Shown: positions 15,163-23,811 of the stretch, piece after piece | Position numbering within the stretch: the stretch's first letter is position 1 | How the letters are laid out: every line of letters begins with the position of its first letter | Assembly: GCA_023384355.1 (NCBI GenBank) | Contig: JAHDWL010000028.1 | Span: 1-40,127, forward strand | DNA: 40,127 bases | Reading direction: 5' to 3' | Origin: Anaerolineae bacterium | Lineage (GTDB): Bacteria; Chloroflexota; Anaerolineae; Promineifilales; Promineifilaceae | Notes under the pieces: generated by a model | The model's input: the letters and a program-made list of their open reading frames with translations, nothing else | Told to the model about the DNA's origin: nothing | Database searches by the model: none | Made by a program: the position numbers and the translations under genes

Positions 15163-16425
15163 TCAGTCAGTTAGGGCGGCGGGCGATTTCGATATTTGTC
15201 GCCGCGCAGCCAATCGATCCACCGTAGCTACGTAGGAGGCGGCGATGCGCGGCCAGTTATAGCGCTCGTTGAACAGCGCGCTCCCGGCCCGCAGTTCCGC
15301 CAGCCGTTCGGGGTGACTGTGGAGCGAGTGCAGGCAGCGAGCGAGGTCGTCGACGTCTCCCGGCTCGAAAAAAGCGGCCATCGTGCCGCCGAAGGTGTTC
15401 TCGATGGCCGTAGTGCGCGCGGCCACGGCGGCCATGCCCAACGCCGCGTACTCCATCAGTTTGGTCGGCAGCAGCCCGTCAGTGAATGTGTCGTTCCGAT
15501 AGGGGGCGATCCCCAGATCGGCCGCGCCGATGATCGCCGGCAACTCCCCGGCCGGGCGCAGCTCGTTGATCAGCTCCACGTGCGCCGCCAGCCCCAACTC
15601 GTCGATCAGCTGCCGTAGTTCCGGTACGTAATCTCCGTCGCCCAGCAACGTCAGGTGGATGCCGGGGATATCCGGCCGAACCCGACCTACGGCCTGAATC
15701 GCCAAATCCAGCCCATAGTGGCGGGCCAGCGAGCCATGATAGATGAGCCGCAGCCCATCGGGGTTGTGGAGCAACGGCCGCGGCTCGGCCAGCGGGAAGA
15801 AGATGGCATCGTCGGCCACGTTCATCACGACACTACATTTATCCGGCGACACGCCGCGGCGGATCAACGTTTGCCGCCAGTGTTCGCTGACGGTGATGAC
15901 GTGGTTGGCGAAGCGACAGGACAGGCGCTCCTGCAAGCGCACAAGCCGGACGGGCCACGCATCGAGGCTCGTCCCGAAGCGAGCGGCGTAGAATTCGGGC
16001 ATCAGGTCGTGGATATCGAGGATGACCCGCGCGCCCATCAGCCGGGCAGGCAGCGCGGCAAAGACCAGAAAGTCCGGCAGATTATGAGCCTGGACAACGC
16101 CATAGGACGCTCGCAGGTGCAGGCGCGTCAGGCGCGCCATCGCCAGAATAAAGAAAGCCAGATACTCCAGCAGTTGCACGCCCGTTCCCCGGCCTTTGTG
16201 CCGGCCGACCGGCAAGCGGTGGATGGTGATACCGTCGTCCCGTTCGACGGATTGCTCGCCGGGCGCGCGCAGGCAAATCACGTCCACCGCGTAGCCGCCC
16301 CGGACGAGGGCGCGCGCCTCGCGCTCGACCCGCGTCTCGCCCAGCGGGTAGTAGGCGTGAACGATCATGCAGTGACGGGGTCCCGTGGCCTGCCCATTAT
16401 GCACAGCGACTTCTTGCCGGTTCAT
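15163..16425 (-). CDS. Glycosyltransferase family 4 (GT-B fold)
   Basis: 420 residues with two Rossmann-like halves. The N-terminal half has HAYYPLGETRVEREARAL (23-40), QAHNLPDFLVF and VILDIHDLMPE; the C-terminal half has LIYHGSLARHYGLD (227-240), LLGDG and the donor-binding helix DGLLPTKLMEYAALG (316-330), whose Glu binds the nucleotide sugar in GT4 retaining enzymes. It transfers a sugar from a nucleotide donor to a growing glycan or lipid carrier. The ATG at 16425 follows purine-rich GGAGAACGAGGA. Last gene of a four-gene run and followed by a terminator. Donor and acceptor are unknown. Confidence 0.88.
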   Translation of the reverse strand: MNRQEVAVHNGQATGPRHCMIVHAYYPLGETRVEREARALVRGGYAVDVICLRAPGEQSVERDDGITIHRLPVGRHKGRGTGVQLLEYLAFFILAMARLTRLHLRASYGVVQAHNLPDFLVFAALPARLMGARVILDIHDLMPEFYAARFGTSLDAWPVRLVRLQERLSCRFANHVITVSEHWRQTLIRRGVSPDKCSVVMNVADDAIFFPLAEPRPLLHNPDGLRLIYHGSLARHYGLDLAIQAVGRVRPDIPGIHLTLLGDGDYVPELRQLIDELGLAAHVELINELRPAGELPAIIGAADLGIAPYRNDTFTDGLLPTKLMEYAALGMAAVAARTTAIENTFGGTMAAFFEPGDVDDLARCLHSLHSHPERLAELRAGSALFNERYNWPRIAASYVATVDRLAARRQISKSPAALTD

Positions 16426-16456
16426 TCTCGTTTTCCTCGTTCTCCGGGGCAGCGGT

Positions 16457-17482
16457 TTAGGCGAGGCGTCGCCTCAACTCATACCCTGCTTCGGCTATGC
16501 GCAGTCGCCACGGCGCGTGGACGCACGTGTTGCGGCCGTAGTTCACCAGCTCGCCGCCGAACTTGGCCTTGAAGTCGCGCGGCCCATACGGTACCCCGGG
16601 TTTGCCCGCGCCGCCGAAATCGAACGTCACCATGCCTTGCTCCTGCCCCCGGCGAATGATGTGCCAGATGAGCAACTCATTCGCCGCCAGGCCATGAAAC
16701 GTCCGATCAGCGCCGCCATACCAGCCGAAGATGCGGTCCTTGTAATGCAGATCGAACACCGCGCCGATCGTCCGGCCTTCGTAACGGGCAAGCAGGAGCT
16801 TCAGCATGCCACGGGGTGTAAGCAACCGAAAAGCGGCCATGAAGAGCGAGCGGTCGGCCAGTGGCACCCGCGTCCGGGCGTATATACCGCGTAGCACTTC
16901 GTACCCTTCGTCGACGTGATCCTCCGACGTGCCCTCGATCACCGTCACGCCTTTTATTTCGGCCGCGCGAATCCCCTGACGGCCGCTGCGGTTGATCCGC
17001 CGCCAGAGCGTCTCCTCCGATTGCGTCAGGTCGATGAGATAATTCAGGTGACCTTCGTAATGATACCCGGCGCTCTCGAGTATCGGCTGCAGATCGGCAA
17101 CATCGGTCTGATTTCGCAGTTCGGTAAAAATGGCCGTCGCGTGAGGATGGCGGCTATAAGCCTGCATCAGCGTGGTTAGCGCCTGTCGTCCTCGCGCGGA
17201 AGGCTCGCACAGCACGCCACCATATGCTACCGCCCGGCTCGACAGCGGGTGAAAGGGGCGAGCAAGCACCGACACTTCGACCGGCGTCAGCAACGCCAAT
17301 GGACATGAAGATTCATCGACGACCGCCCAACAGGTCGGGCGATGGCGGGCGGCCTGCGAAAATACCTCGAACATCTCCGGCGTGTGAAAAATATTGCCGT
17401 CCGGGTTGGCATCAACGAATGCTCGCCATTGAGGCAGTTCCAGCTCTCGTTCGACTTGCAAGCTGCCCGTGAATGGATTCAC
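16457..17482 (-). CDS. FemAB-like aminoacyl/acyltransferase (tandem copy 2)
   Basis: 341 residues of the GNAT-fold FemAB/BioF2-like group. The conserved parts are the N-terminal NIFHTPEMFEVF, SSRAVAYGGVL, the YEGHLNYLIDLTQSEETLWRRI segment that opens the second GNAT half, and the C-terminal FDFGGAGKPG followed by FKAKFGGELVNYGRN. Members add amino acids to peptidoglycan bridges (FemABX) or act in exopolysaccharide clusters, where the PEP-CTERM-associated relatives are found. It is clearly a paralogue of the next gene upstream and lies 31 bases before the glycosyltransferase. Its acceptor is unknown; a lipid-linked glycan is plausible from the neighbours. Confidence 0.8.
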   Translation of the reverse strand: MNPFTGSLQVERELELPQWRAFVDANPDGNIFHTPEMFEVFSQAARHRPTCWAVVDESSCPLALLTPVEVSVLARPFHPLSSRAVAYGGVLCEPSARGRQALTTLMQAYSRHPHATAIFTELRNQTDVADLQPILESAGYHYEGHLNYLIDLTQSEETLWRRINRSGRQGIRAAEIKGVTVIEGTSEDHVDEGYEVLRGIYARTRVPLADRSLFMAAFRLLTPRGMLKLLLARYEGRTIGAVFDLHYKDRIFGWYGGADRTFHGLAANELLIWHIIRRGQEQGMVTFDFGGAGKPGVPYGPRDFKAKFGGELVNYGRNTCVHAPWRLRIAEAGYELRRRLA

Positions 17483-17528
17483 TTCGTTCGTTCCTTTTAT
17501 TGATCCGGTTGGTGGCTCGTTCTTTCGC

Positions 17529-18548
17529 TTACAGGAACTGGCGTACCAATTGATAGCCGCGGCGGCTAAAGCTCAGCCGTCGCGGCGCATGGACGCACGT
17601 GTTGCGGCCATAGTTCACCAGTTTGCCGCCGAATTTGGCCTTGAAATCGCGCACGCCGTATTCTTCGTCCGGTCTCCCGCCGCCGCCGAAATCGAACATC
17701 CGGCAGCCGCTGTCCGCACCCAGTTTCAGGGCGCGCCACACCAGGAGATCGGCCGGGCGGAAGGTGCTGAATTCACGCAGTGTGCCGGTGTACCAATAGG
17801 TCATGACGCCCTGGTGGATGAGTAAGGTCAGCGCGCCGATGGGCACGTTGTCCATCCGAGCGACAAGAACGCGCATCATATCGAGCGGGTATAGCGTCTG
17901 GAAAGCGGAGATGAACAGCGATGCGTCGGGCAGCGGCACCTGGAGTCGCTTGTAGACGGCCCGGAGCACGTCGTAGACCGGGGAAAGGCCGTCCGGCTCC
18001 GTGATCTCGTCGACAGTAACGCCCATAGTCTCCGCCTTGCGGACGTTGCGGCGGGCGTTGGAACGGATGTTGCCCCATAAGGCGGTCTCCGGTTGGGTCA
18101 GATCGATGTAGAAGTTGAGGTGGTCCTCGTGTCGATAGCCGTTGGCATCCAGCGTGGACTGGAGACAGCCCGCCGGCGCGGCGTTGCGCAATTCGGTGAA
18201 AAGCACGCTGCCCGACCGCTCCCGGTCATAGGCTTCCAGGAGCAGATTCAGCGCGGCCTGCTCCTCGCGGCCACAGCGGCAGGCGACACCGCCATAGGCG
18301 ACGGCCCGGCTGGTCAGCAAACCCATCGGGCCGCTCATCAACGCGATTCGCACCGGCGTGAAGAGGGCGACCGGACAACCGCCGGCGTCCAGCACAGCCC
18401 ACAGGCCCGGTTTGTAACCACTTGTCCGCGCGAAGACGGTGAACATCTCCGGGGTGTGGAAGATGCCCGCTTGTGGGTTGTCGTGCAGGAACTCGCGCCA
18501 GAGGTCTGGCTCCAGATCCCGGGTCACACGCAGGGATTTAGAAGTCAT
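17529..18548 (-). CDS. FemAB-like aminoacyl/acyltransferase (tandem copy 1)
   Basis: 339 residues, aligned end to end with the gene at 16457-17482: GIFHTPEMFTVF, TSRAVAYGGVA, HEDHLNFYIDLTQPETALWGNI and the near-identical C-terminal RDFKAKFGGKLVNYGRNT. The SNARRNVRKAETMGV segment is the basic helix seen in this group. The ATG at 18548 is preferred since it matches the start of the paralogue; an upstream in-frame TTG would add 11 residues. No Shine-Dalgarno is visible, and a large palindrome (18573-18632) lies 24 bases upstream, which may affect expression. Function as for its paralogue. Confidence 0.8.
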   Translation of the reverse strand: MTSKSLRVTRDLEPDLWREFLHDNPQAGIFHTPEMFTVFARTSGYKPGLWAVLDAGGCPVALFTPVRIALMSGPMGLLTSRAVAYGGVACRCGREEQAALNLLLEAYDRERSGSVLFTELRNAAPAGCLQSTLDANGYRHEDHLNFYIDLTQPETALWGNIRSNARRNVRKAETMGVTVDEITEPDGLSPVYDVLRAVYKRLQVPLPDASLFISAFQTLYPLDMMRVLVARMDNVPIGALTLLIHQGVMTYWYTGTLREFSTFRPADLLVWRALKLGADSGCRMFDFGGGGRPDEEYGVRDFKAKFGGKLVNYGRNTCVHAPRRLSFSRRGYQLVRQFL

Positions 18549-18572
18549 AGGGATTACCCGATTGAGAGGGGG

Positions 18573-18632
18573 GCGAGGCAACGGCGGGATGAGGGATTTT
18601 CCAGGTCAAATGGGAGTTCGCCGTTGCCTCGC
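18573..18632. repeat. 60-nt palindromic element (copy E3)
   Basis: GCGAGGCAACGGCG (18573-18586) is the perfect inverted complement of CGCCGTTGCCTCGC (18619-18632), with a 32-base loop. The core AGGCAACGGCG and loop piece CAAATGG resemble the palindrome at 33437-33498, which has AGGCAGCGGCG and CAAATGG in the same positions. It fills most of the gap between two genes of the same operon. Confidence 0.75.
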
Positions 18633-18672
18633 GCCTACACCAAGTTGGAGCGTGGTGATGCCGGGAGCCGGC

Positions 18673-19698
18673 TCAAGGGTGGAACAATTGGGGATTGTCA
18701 CCGACCCATCGCCACAGGCGTTCAATGCCATCGCGGACGGATACGCGCGGCCGCCATCCCAACTCGCGCTCGGCCTTATGGATGTCGCTGACAAAGACGC
18801 GCTGGTCGCCCACGCGCCAGTCAGCACGGGCGACGGGGATGTCGCGCCCCGCCAGTTGGGAGAGAATCGGGCCGAACTCGGCCCAGATCGACATGGTGTT
18901 GTCCGGGCCACCGCCCAGGTTATAGATTTGCCCGGAGGCAATATCGATACGTTCGGCGGCAGACCCGTAGGCGGCCACCAGATCATCGATCCACAGCACG
19001 TCGCGCACCTGCCGGCCGTCGCCGTAGATGGTGATCGGCCGCCCGTAGCGCGCGGCGATGCAGAAATGCGCCACCCATCCCTGATCCTCCACGCCCAACT
19101 GCCGCGTGCCGTAGATGCACGACTGGCGCATCACGACCGTCCGCAACCCGTAGGTGCGGGAATAGTCGCGCACGTACTGGTCGCCGCACCCCTTGGAGCA
19201 GCCGTAAGGAGAGTGGAAGTCAAGCGGGTATGATTCGGGGATGCCGTCAGGAAAATCGAGGAAGCGATGGCGATCCTTGCTCTCGGCCGTGCGAATGTCC
19301 TCCATGCCGCCATAGACCTTGTTGGTCGAGGCATAGAACAGGATGGCCTCCGGCGCGACGGCGCGCACGGCCTCGACGACGTTGAACGTCCCCAAAGCGT
19401 TTATCTCGAAGTCGTCGCGCGGATCTGTAACCGACGTCGTCACGGCCACCTGACCGGCCATGTGATAGACACGGGCTGCATTGGGCGGCAACGCGCCGCG
19501 CAATGCCTCGTAGTCGCGGATGTCGGCGCGGACGAAACGCAGGTTGTCCCCGTGTCGCTCCGCCAACCACTCCAGATTGCAGTCGGAACCGCGTCGGGAC
19601 AAATTATCGAGAATCGTGACCCGGTCGCCACGACCGAGATGGTGGTCGGCCAGATTCGAGCCGATGAAACCCGCGCCGCCGGTGATGAAAATTTCCAT
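18673..19698 (-). CDS. NAD-dependent sugar epimerase (extended SDR, CDP-paratose 2-epimerase-like)
   Basis: 341 residues. Rossmann loop TGGAGFIG (6-13), active-site strand FYASTNKVYGG (121-131) and catalytic YGCSK (165-169). RQSCIYGTRQLGVEDQGWVAHF (191-212) is a hallmark of the CDP-paratose/tyvelose 2-epimerase group (RfbE), so a C2 epimerase acting on a nucleotide-linked sugar is likely, although other NDP-sugar epimerases share parts of it. The ATG at 19698 begins the fold directly and has GGAGG about eleven bases upstream; the frame stays open for 42 more residues without similarity. Probably first gene of the surface-glycan run. Confidence 0.85.
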   Translation of the reverse strand: MEIFITGGAGFIGSNLADHHLGRGDRVTILDNLSRRGSDCNLEWLAERHGDNLRFVRADIRDYEALRGALPPNAARVYHMAGQVAVTTSVTDPRDDFEINALGTFNVVEAVRAVAPEAILFYASTNKVYGGMEDIRTAESKDRHRFLDFPDGIPESYPLDFHSPYGCSKGCGDQYVRDYSRTYGLRTVVMRQSCIYGTRQLGVEDQGWVAHFCIAARYGRPITIYGDGRQVRDVLWIDDLVAAYGSAAERIDIASGQIYNLGGGPDNTMSIWAEFGPILSQLAGRDIPVARADWRVGDQRVFVSDIHKAERELGWRPRVSVRDGIERLWRWVGDNPQLFHP

Positions 19699-19907
19699 GT
19701 TGTTAACATCCTCCCTGATCGTGATTTGGCCCGCTCCTGGGTGAAATCCGATGAAATCCGTCGGATTTACTGACGTAGTGCGGTCTGACAGGCCGGCAAC
19801 CAGAACCATTGGCAACCGATACATGTGCCGCCGACCTGCCAGATCCGCTACCGATAATAACGGTCCATTACAGCACCGTTACATCGCACCAGGTTGGATT
19901 GACAATT

Positions 19908-20279
19908 CTAACGAAGCCAAATAAGCGACAAGGCAAATAACAGGAAGCCCATGTAGCGGCTCGCCAGCTTGTCAAACCAGAAAATGACACGACGAAAATG
20001 CTTGATCTTGTTGACAAAACGCTCGACCAAATGGCGTTCCCGATACTGCCATCGGTCGTAAGGTTGGCTTTGTCGCCTTTGACCGCCTGATGGGGGGATG
20101 GCCGGCTCCATCTCCTGCTCGACCATCCAGACACAGAAACCTTGAGCTGCATAGCCGCGGTCGGCAATCAGACGGTCAAAGACCAAGCCGTCTACCATCT
20201 CAACCGCCTGGCCGATGTCCGACTCTTGTCCGGCCGTCAGTCGCAAGCGCAAGGGATTGCCCAAACCAGCGACTACGTG
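19908..20279 (-). pseudogene. Remnant of an IS5-like (DDE) transposase, C-terminal third
   Basis: The frame reads HVVAGLGNPLRLRLTAGQESDI, then IADRGYAAQGF (second catalytic Asp), then RERHLVERFVNKIKHFRR with the catalytic Glu, and a tail ending SLIWLR. This matches the C-terminal part of IS5-group transposases. An in-frame stop (20280-20282) lies before the first residues and the N-terminal part with the first Asp is absent, so the copy is dead. The 5' truncation falls about 30 bases from the stop of the ABC transporter gene, which suggests a deletion or rearrangement point. Confidence 0.8.
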
Positions 20280-20309
20280 TTAATCGCTTTTCCCAGTCGC
20301 AAATTCAAT

Positions 20310-22256
20310 CTAGTTTCTGAACGCCTCGACCGGCTCCAGCCGCGCGGCGCGCAGTGCGGGGTACGCGCCGGACAGCAGGCCAATCGTCCCGCCGATGACC
20401 GGCGCCAGAAACGGCGCGGACGGATCCAGCACCGGCGTCCACACCTGATAGGCCGACACGGCGACGACGATCATCAGCCCCAGACTGGCCCCCAGGATGC
20501 CGCCGATTACGCCCATCGAGGCGCTTTCCAGCAGAAATTGGGCCGCGATGTGGCCGCGGTTGGCGCCGATGGCACGGCGCAAGCCGATCTCGCCGGTTCG
20601 CTCCATGACCGAGACGAGGGTGATGTTGCCGATGCCAATCGCGCCGACGATGAGCGACAGACCGCCCAGCAAGAGGAACATCACGTTTAGGTCGTTCTGC
20701 ACGGCATCGCGCACGCGGCGCGGCTCAGGTGGCAGCTCGATCTTCAGGATGTTGGGCTTGTCGGGCCGCAGGGCCAGCGGTGTCTGCTGGGCGATGAGCG
20801 TGGCCGCGCCCAGCTGGGTCTCAACCACGACCGCACCGGGGCCGGCCAGCCCGAAATCCCGGCGCGCGGTCCCTTCGGGGATGATTACTGATCCCAGCAG
20901 GTCCGGCTGCCGGCCGACGCCGTTCAGGATGCCGATAACCAGATAGAGATGATCGCCGATGGCAATGGCCGGCAGGTGGCCCAGATCGACGATCCCAAGC
21001 CGCTCGGCGGCCGTCGGCCCCAGCACGGCGACTCGCTCCGCCCGGGCAGAGTGGGTGTCGTCGGGGAAGCGGCCCGATGCCAGCTCGGCCCGAATGGCGC
21101 GGAATAACCCCGGCGACGCGGCCTTGACTGCCAGGTTGAACGCAGTCTGGCCCTGTGGGTCGCGAATAGGCGAAGAGCTGACCAGCAGATCACCGACGTT
21201 AACGTCGCTCACCGTCCCCGCGGCCACCACTCCGTTCAGACGCATCAGGCGTTCCGCGGCGTCCCAAGGGATCGTCGTCGGATCGACGCCGCCCGCGCCG
21301 GGGCGCGCCGTCACGGTAATCTCGGTCGCCACGAGTTCGTCGAACTGGCTGATGATGCGGTTGTTGGCCGTGCGCGAAAGCCCGGCAGTGGCGACCAGCG
21401 CGGTCAGGCCGATCACGATGCCCAGGATGGTCAGTATCATCCGCCCCGGCCGGGCAAACATCCCGGCGATGATCTCATTGAAGAGATCGCGGAGCGTAAT
21501 GCCGGATCGGGAAACGACGCCGACGGGCACGCCCGGCCGCGTTTCGCCGGTCTTTGCCTGCTCGCTCAGGATGGTCAGGCGGCCGTCGATGATGTGGACT
21601 CGCCGGCCGGCGCGATTGGCGACATTTTCATCATGGGTCACGATGACGAGCGTTAGACCCTGGTCGTTGAGCCGGGCGAAGAGGTCGAGCAGATCGGCCG
21701 TGGCCTTTGAATCGAGGTTGCCAGTCGGCTCGTCGCACAGCAGCAGCGTGGGCGAGCCGACGAGCGCGCGGGCGATGGCGACCCGCTGCTTCTCCCCGCC
21801 CGACAGCTTGGTGGGCAGGAAGTCAACACGGTGGCCCAGGCCGACGCGCTCCAGGGCGGCCAGCGCCCGCTCGCGCCGGCCGCGATGCGATTGCCGGCGA
21901 TATACCTCGGCCAGCATCACGTTTTCCAGGACTGTCCGGTGCGGCAGCAGGTGGAAGGACTGGAAGACAAAACCTATACGGCGGCTGCGCAATCCGGCGC
22001 GCTCCTGATCGCTCAGTTTGGCCGTATCGACGCCTTCGATCAGGTAGGTGCCGCTGGTGGGGTGGTCCAGGCAGCCGAGGATGTGGAGCAGGGTCGATTT
22101 GCCCGCGCCCGACGGGCCGGTGATGGCCAGCCACTCACCGGGAGCCACTTGCAGGTCAACGTCGACGAGCGCGTGAACAGCCGGTGATGTGCCATACTGC
22201 CGGCAAACCTTGTTGAGTTCAAGGACGTAGGGTACTGTGCGCTGCTCGTCCATCAC
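20310..22256 (-). CDS. MacB-like ABC exporter (ATPase fused to permease)
   Basis: 648 residues. The N-terminal ATPase has Walker A GPSGAGKST (47-55), the signature LSGGEKQR (151-158), Walker B LLLCDEPTG (171-179) and the switch His in VTHDE. A first membrane helix (about 270-295) is followed by a large extracytoplasmic MacB_PCD domain and a C-terminal FtsX-type three-helix unit (about 525-640, with GIGNITLVSVMERTGEIGLRRAIGA). This is the MacB arrangement, which uses ATP to drive export of peptides, lipoproteins or toxins by mechanotransmission. Its start overlaps the adaptor stop by four bases (ATGA), so the two are translationally coupled. Substrate unknown. Confidence 0.9.
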   Translation of the reverse strand: MMDEQRTVPYVLELNKVCRQYGTSPAVHALVDVDLQVAPGEWLAITGPSGAGKSTLLHILGCLDHPTSGTYLIEGVDTAKLSDQERAGLRSRRIGFVFQSFHLLPHRTVLENVMLAEVYRRQSHRGRRERALAALERVGLGHRVDFLPTKLSGGEKQRVAIARALVGSPTLLLCDEPTGNLDSKATADLLDLFARLNDQGLTLVIVTHDENVANRAGRRVHIIDGRLTILSEQAKTGETRPGVPVGVVSRSGITLRDLFNEIIAGMFARPGRMILTILGIVIGLTALVATAGLSRTANNRIISQFDELVATEITVTARPGAGGVDPTTIPWDAAERLMRLNGVVAAGTVSDVNVGDLLVSSSPIRDPQGQTAFNLAVKAASPGLFRAIRAELASGRFPDDTHSARAERVAVLGPTAAERLGIVDLGHLPAIAIGDHLYLVIGILNGVGRQPDLLGSVIIPEGTARRDFGLAGPGAVVVETQLGAATLIAQQTPLALRPDKPNILKIELPPEPRRVRDAVQNDLNVMFLLLGGLSLIVGAIGIGNITLVSVMERTGEIGLRRAIGANRGHIAAQFLLESASMGVIGGILGASLGLMIVVAVSAYQVWTPVLDPSAPFLAPVIGGTIGLLSGAYPALRAARLEPVEAFRN

Positions 22257-23755
22257 GGCTGCTCGAAGCCGATCACCACCTGTTGGCCCGGCTCCAATGT
22301 CCCGTCAACGGGCGTCACGGCGACGTAACCGTCGGCTGACAGCCCCGGCTCCACCTGCAGAAACTCCAGATTCCCGCCCCGGTCAACCTGTACCTGTGAC
22401 GTGCCGTCGGCCGAAAGCGAGAGCGCGCTGACCGGAACAACCAACACCGTCCCGCCGGTCGTCTGGACCGGGATTGTCAGACGGAGCGAGAAGCCCTCCA
22501 GCGAGGAAGGCGCTTCCTCCACTACTGTTTCGAAGTAGATGTGGAAGCCGTCGACGCCGTCGGTGCCGGGCGTGGCGGCCACGCGCGAGACGACGCCGGT
22601 CGCCCTGATGCCCAGGTCCGGCTCGTCGATGGCAACCGGCATCCCCGGCTTCACCAGGGGCGCTTCCTCCAGCGGCAGGGAAGAATCGAGGACCAGCTGG
22701 TTGTTGGTCACCACCAGGATCGGCCCGCTGGCAGCGTCGCCGACGGTGACGTCGAGCCGCTCGATGCGCACGGGCAGCGCGGGCAGGAAGACGATCTCAT
22801 CCAGCGGAACCTTGATGCCGGCATCGATTCGTGCCTTTTCCAGTTCCTCGGTGAGCTGGACGATCCAGTCAGCGGAGGTCTGGGCCTGGCGCTTGGCGGC
22901 CGTGTGTGCGTCCTGCGCGGTGCGGACGGCCGCCTGCCCGGTGGTGCGCGCCGAGCTTTCGGCGATTTTGGCCGCCTCCAGGTTCTTGTCGGCCACGGCG
23001 CGGTCCTGATCGGGCGCCCAATCGCTCCACAGCGCGTCGCGAATGACCTGCAACTCCTTGACGGTGGCCGCCGCGGCGCTGACGTTGGCCTCCATCTCGG
23101 CCACCGCCGCGCCGACGGCGGCTGCGGCGGTAGATACTGCCTCCGCCGCCGCCTGGCTGTCGTTTTGTGCGGTGGCCAGTTCCCGCTCCAGGGCGCGGAT
23201 GTTGGCCAGCTGGTCAGGCGTTGCGCCGAACGGCTGCCATCCAGCGGCCTCATACCAGCGCCGCACCGCCTCGCCGGCCGTTTCGTCGTACTTCCCGTCA
23301 ATCAGGCCGGGATTGAATCCCATTCGCTTGAGGGCATGTTCGAGTTGGTAGACGTCTTCGCCCGTGGCGCCGGGCACAATATCGCGATAGGCGGGGCTTT
23401 CCCCCTGGAGCACGAAGAGCGGCCGCCCCGATGCCGTCAGCAGCACGTCGCCTTCCGCGATCTGGGCGTTGCGCTGCGGCAGCGACGTGAGAACCCCAAC
23501 GTCTCTTTTCAGGGCCGACGGCACCAGGTTGAGGGTCTGCGGCAAGCCATAGCGAGCCGTGCCGCGTGTCACCACGTCGGCCGACAAGACGCGCTCCTCG
23601 ACCGGCACCAGGATGGGCGACGGCTCCGGGGGAGCCGTCCGTGCCGCCGCCTCTTCCGGCGACTGGATGGATGAACCGGCGATCCAGCTCACCGTCGCCG
23701 ACAATATCATCAGCAAGAGCACGACGAAAAGAGTTAAGGTGCGTTTTCTGCCCAT
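22253..23755 (-). CDS. Membrane fusion (adaptor) protein with peptidoglycan-binding domain
   Basis: 500 residues. A membrane anchor (about 7-29) is followed by a barrel/lipoyl-like part, a peptidoglycan-binding type-1 domain (about 126-168: GATGEDVYQLEHALKRMGF...DGKYDETAGEAVRRW), a long alpha-helical coiled coil (about 182-320, very Ala-rich with heptads) and a C-terminal beta-barrel (VRIERLDVTVGD to the end). This HlyD/MacA-like layout with a wall-binding module suits a cell with no outer membrane, where the adaptor reaches into peptidoglycan. GAGG five bases before the ATG at 23755 supports the start. It is coupled by ATGA overlap to the ABC exporter gene. Confidence 0.87.
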   Translation of the reverse strand: MGRKRTLTLFVVLLLMILSATVSWIAGSSIQSPEEAAARTAPPEPSPILVPVEERVLSADVVTRGTARYGLPQTLNLVPSALKRDVGVLTSLPQRNAQIAEGDVLLTASGRPLFVLQGESPAYRDIVPGATGEDVYQLEHALKRMGFNPGLIDGKYDETAGEAVRRWYEAAGWQPFGATPDQLANIRALERELATAQNDSQAAAEAVSTAAAAVGAAVAEMEANVSAAAATVKELQVIRDALWSDWAPDQDRAVADKNLEAAKIAESSARTTGQAAVRTAQDAHTAAKRQAQTSADWIVQLTEELEKARIDAGIKVPLDEIVFLPALPVRIERLDVTVGDAASGPILVVTNNQLVLDSSLPLEEAPLVKPGMPVAIDEPDLGIRATGVVSRVAATPGTDGVDGFHIYFETVVEEAPSSLEGFSLRLTIPVQTTGGTVLVVPVSALSLSADGTSQVQVDRGGNLEFLQVEPGLSADGYVAVTPVDGTLEPGQQVVIGFEQP

Positions 23756-23811
23756 GGTTGCCTCATCTCAACGTTGTCGGGCATTGTTTTCCGCGCCATC
23801 CCCAGCGCCGG

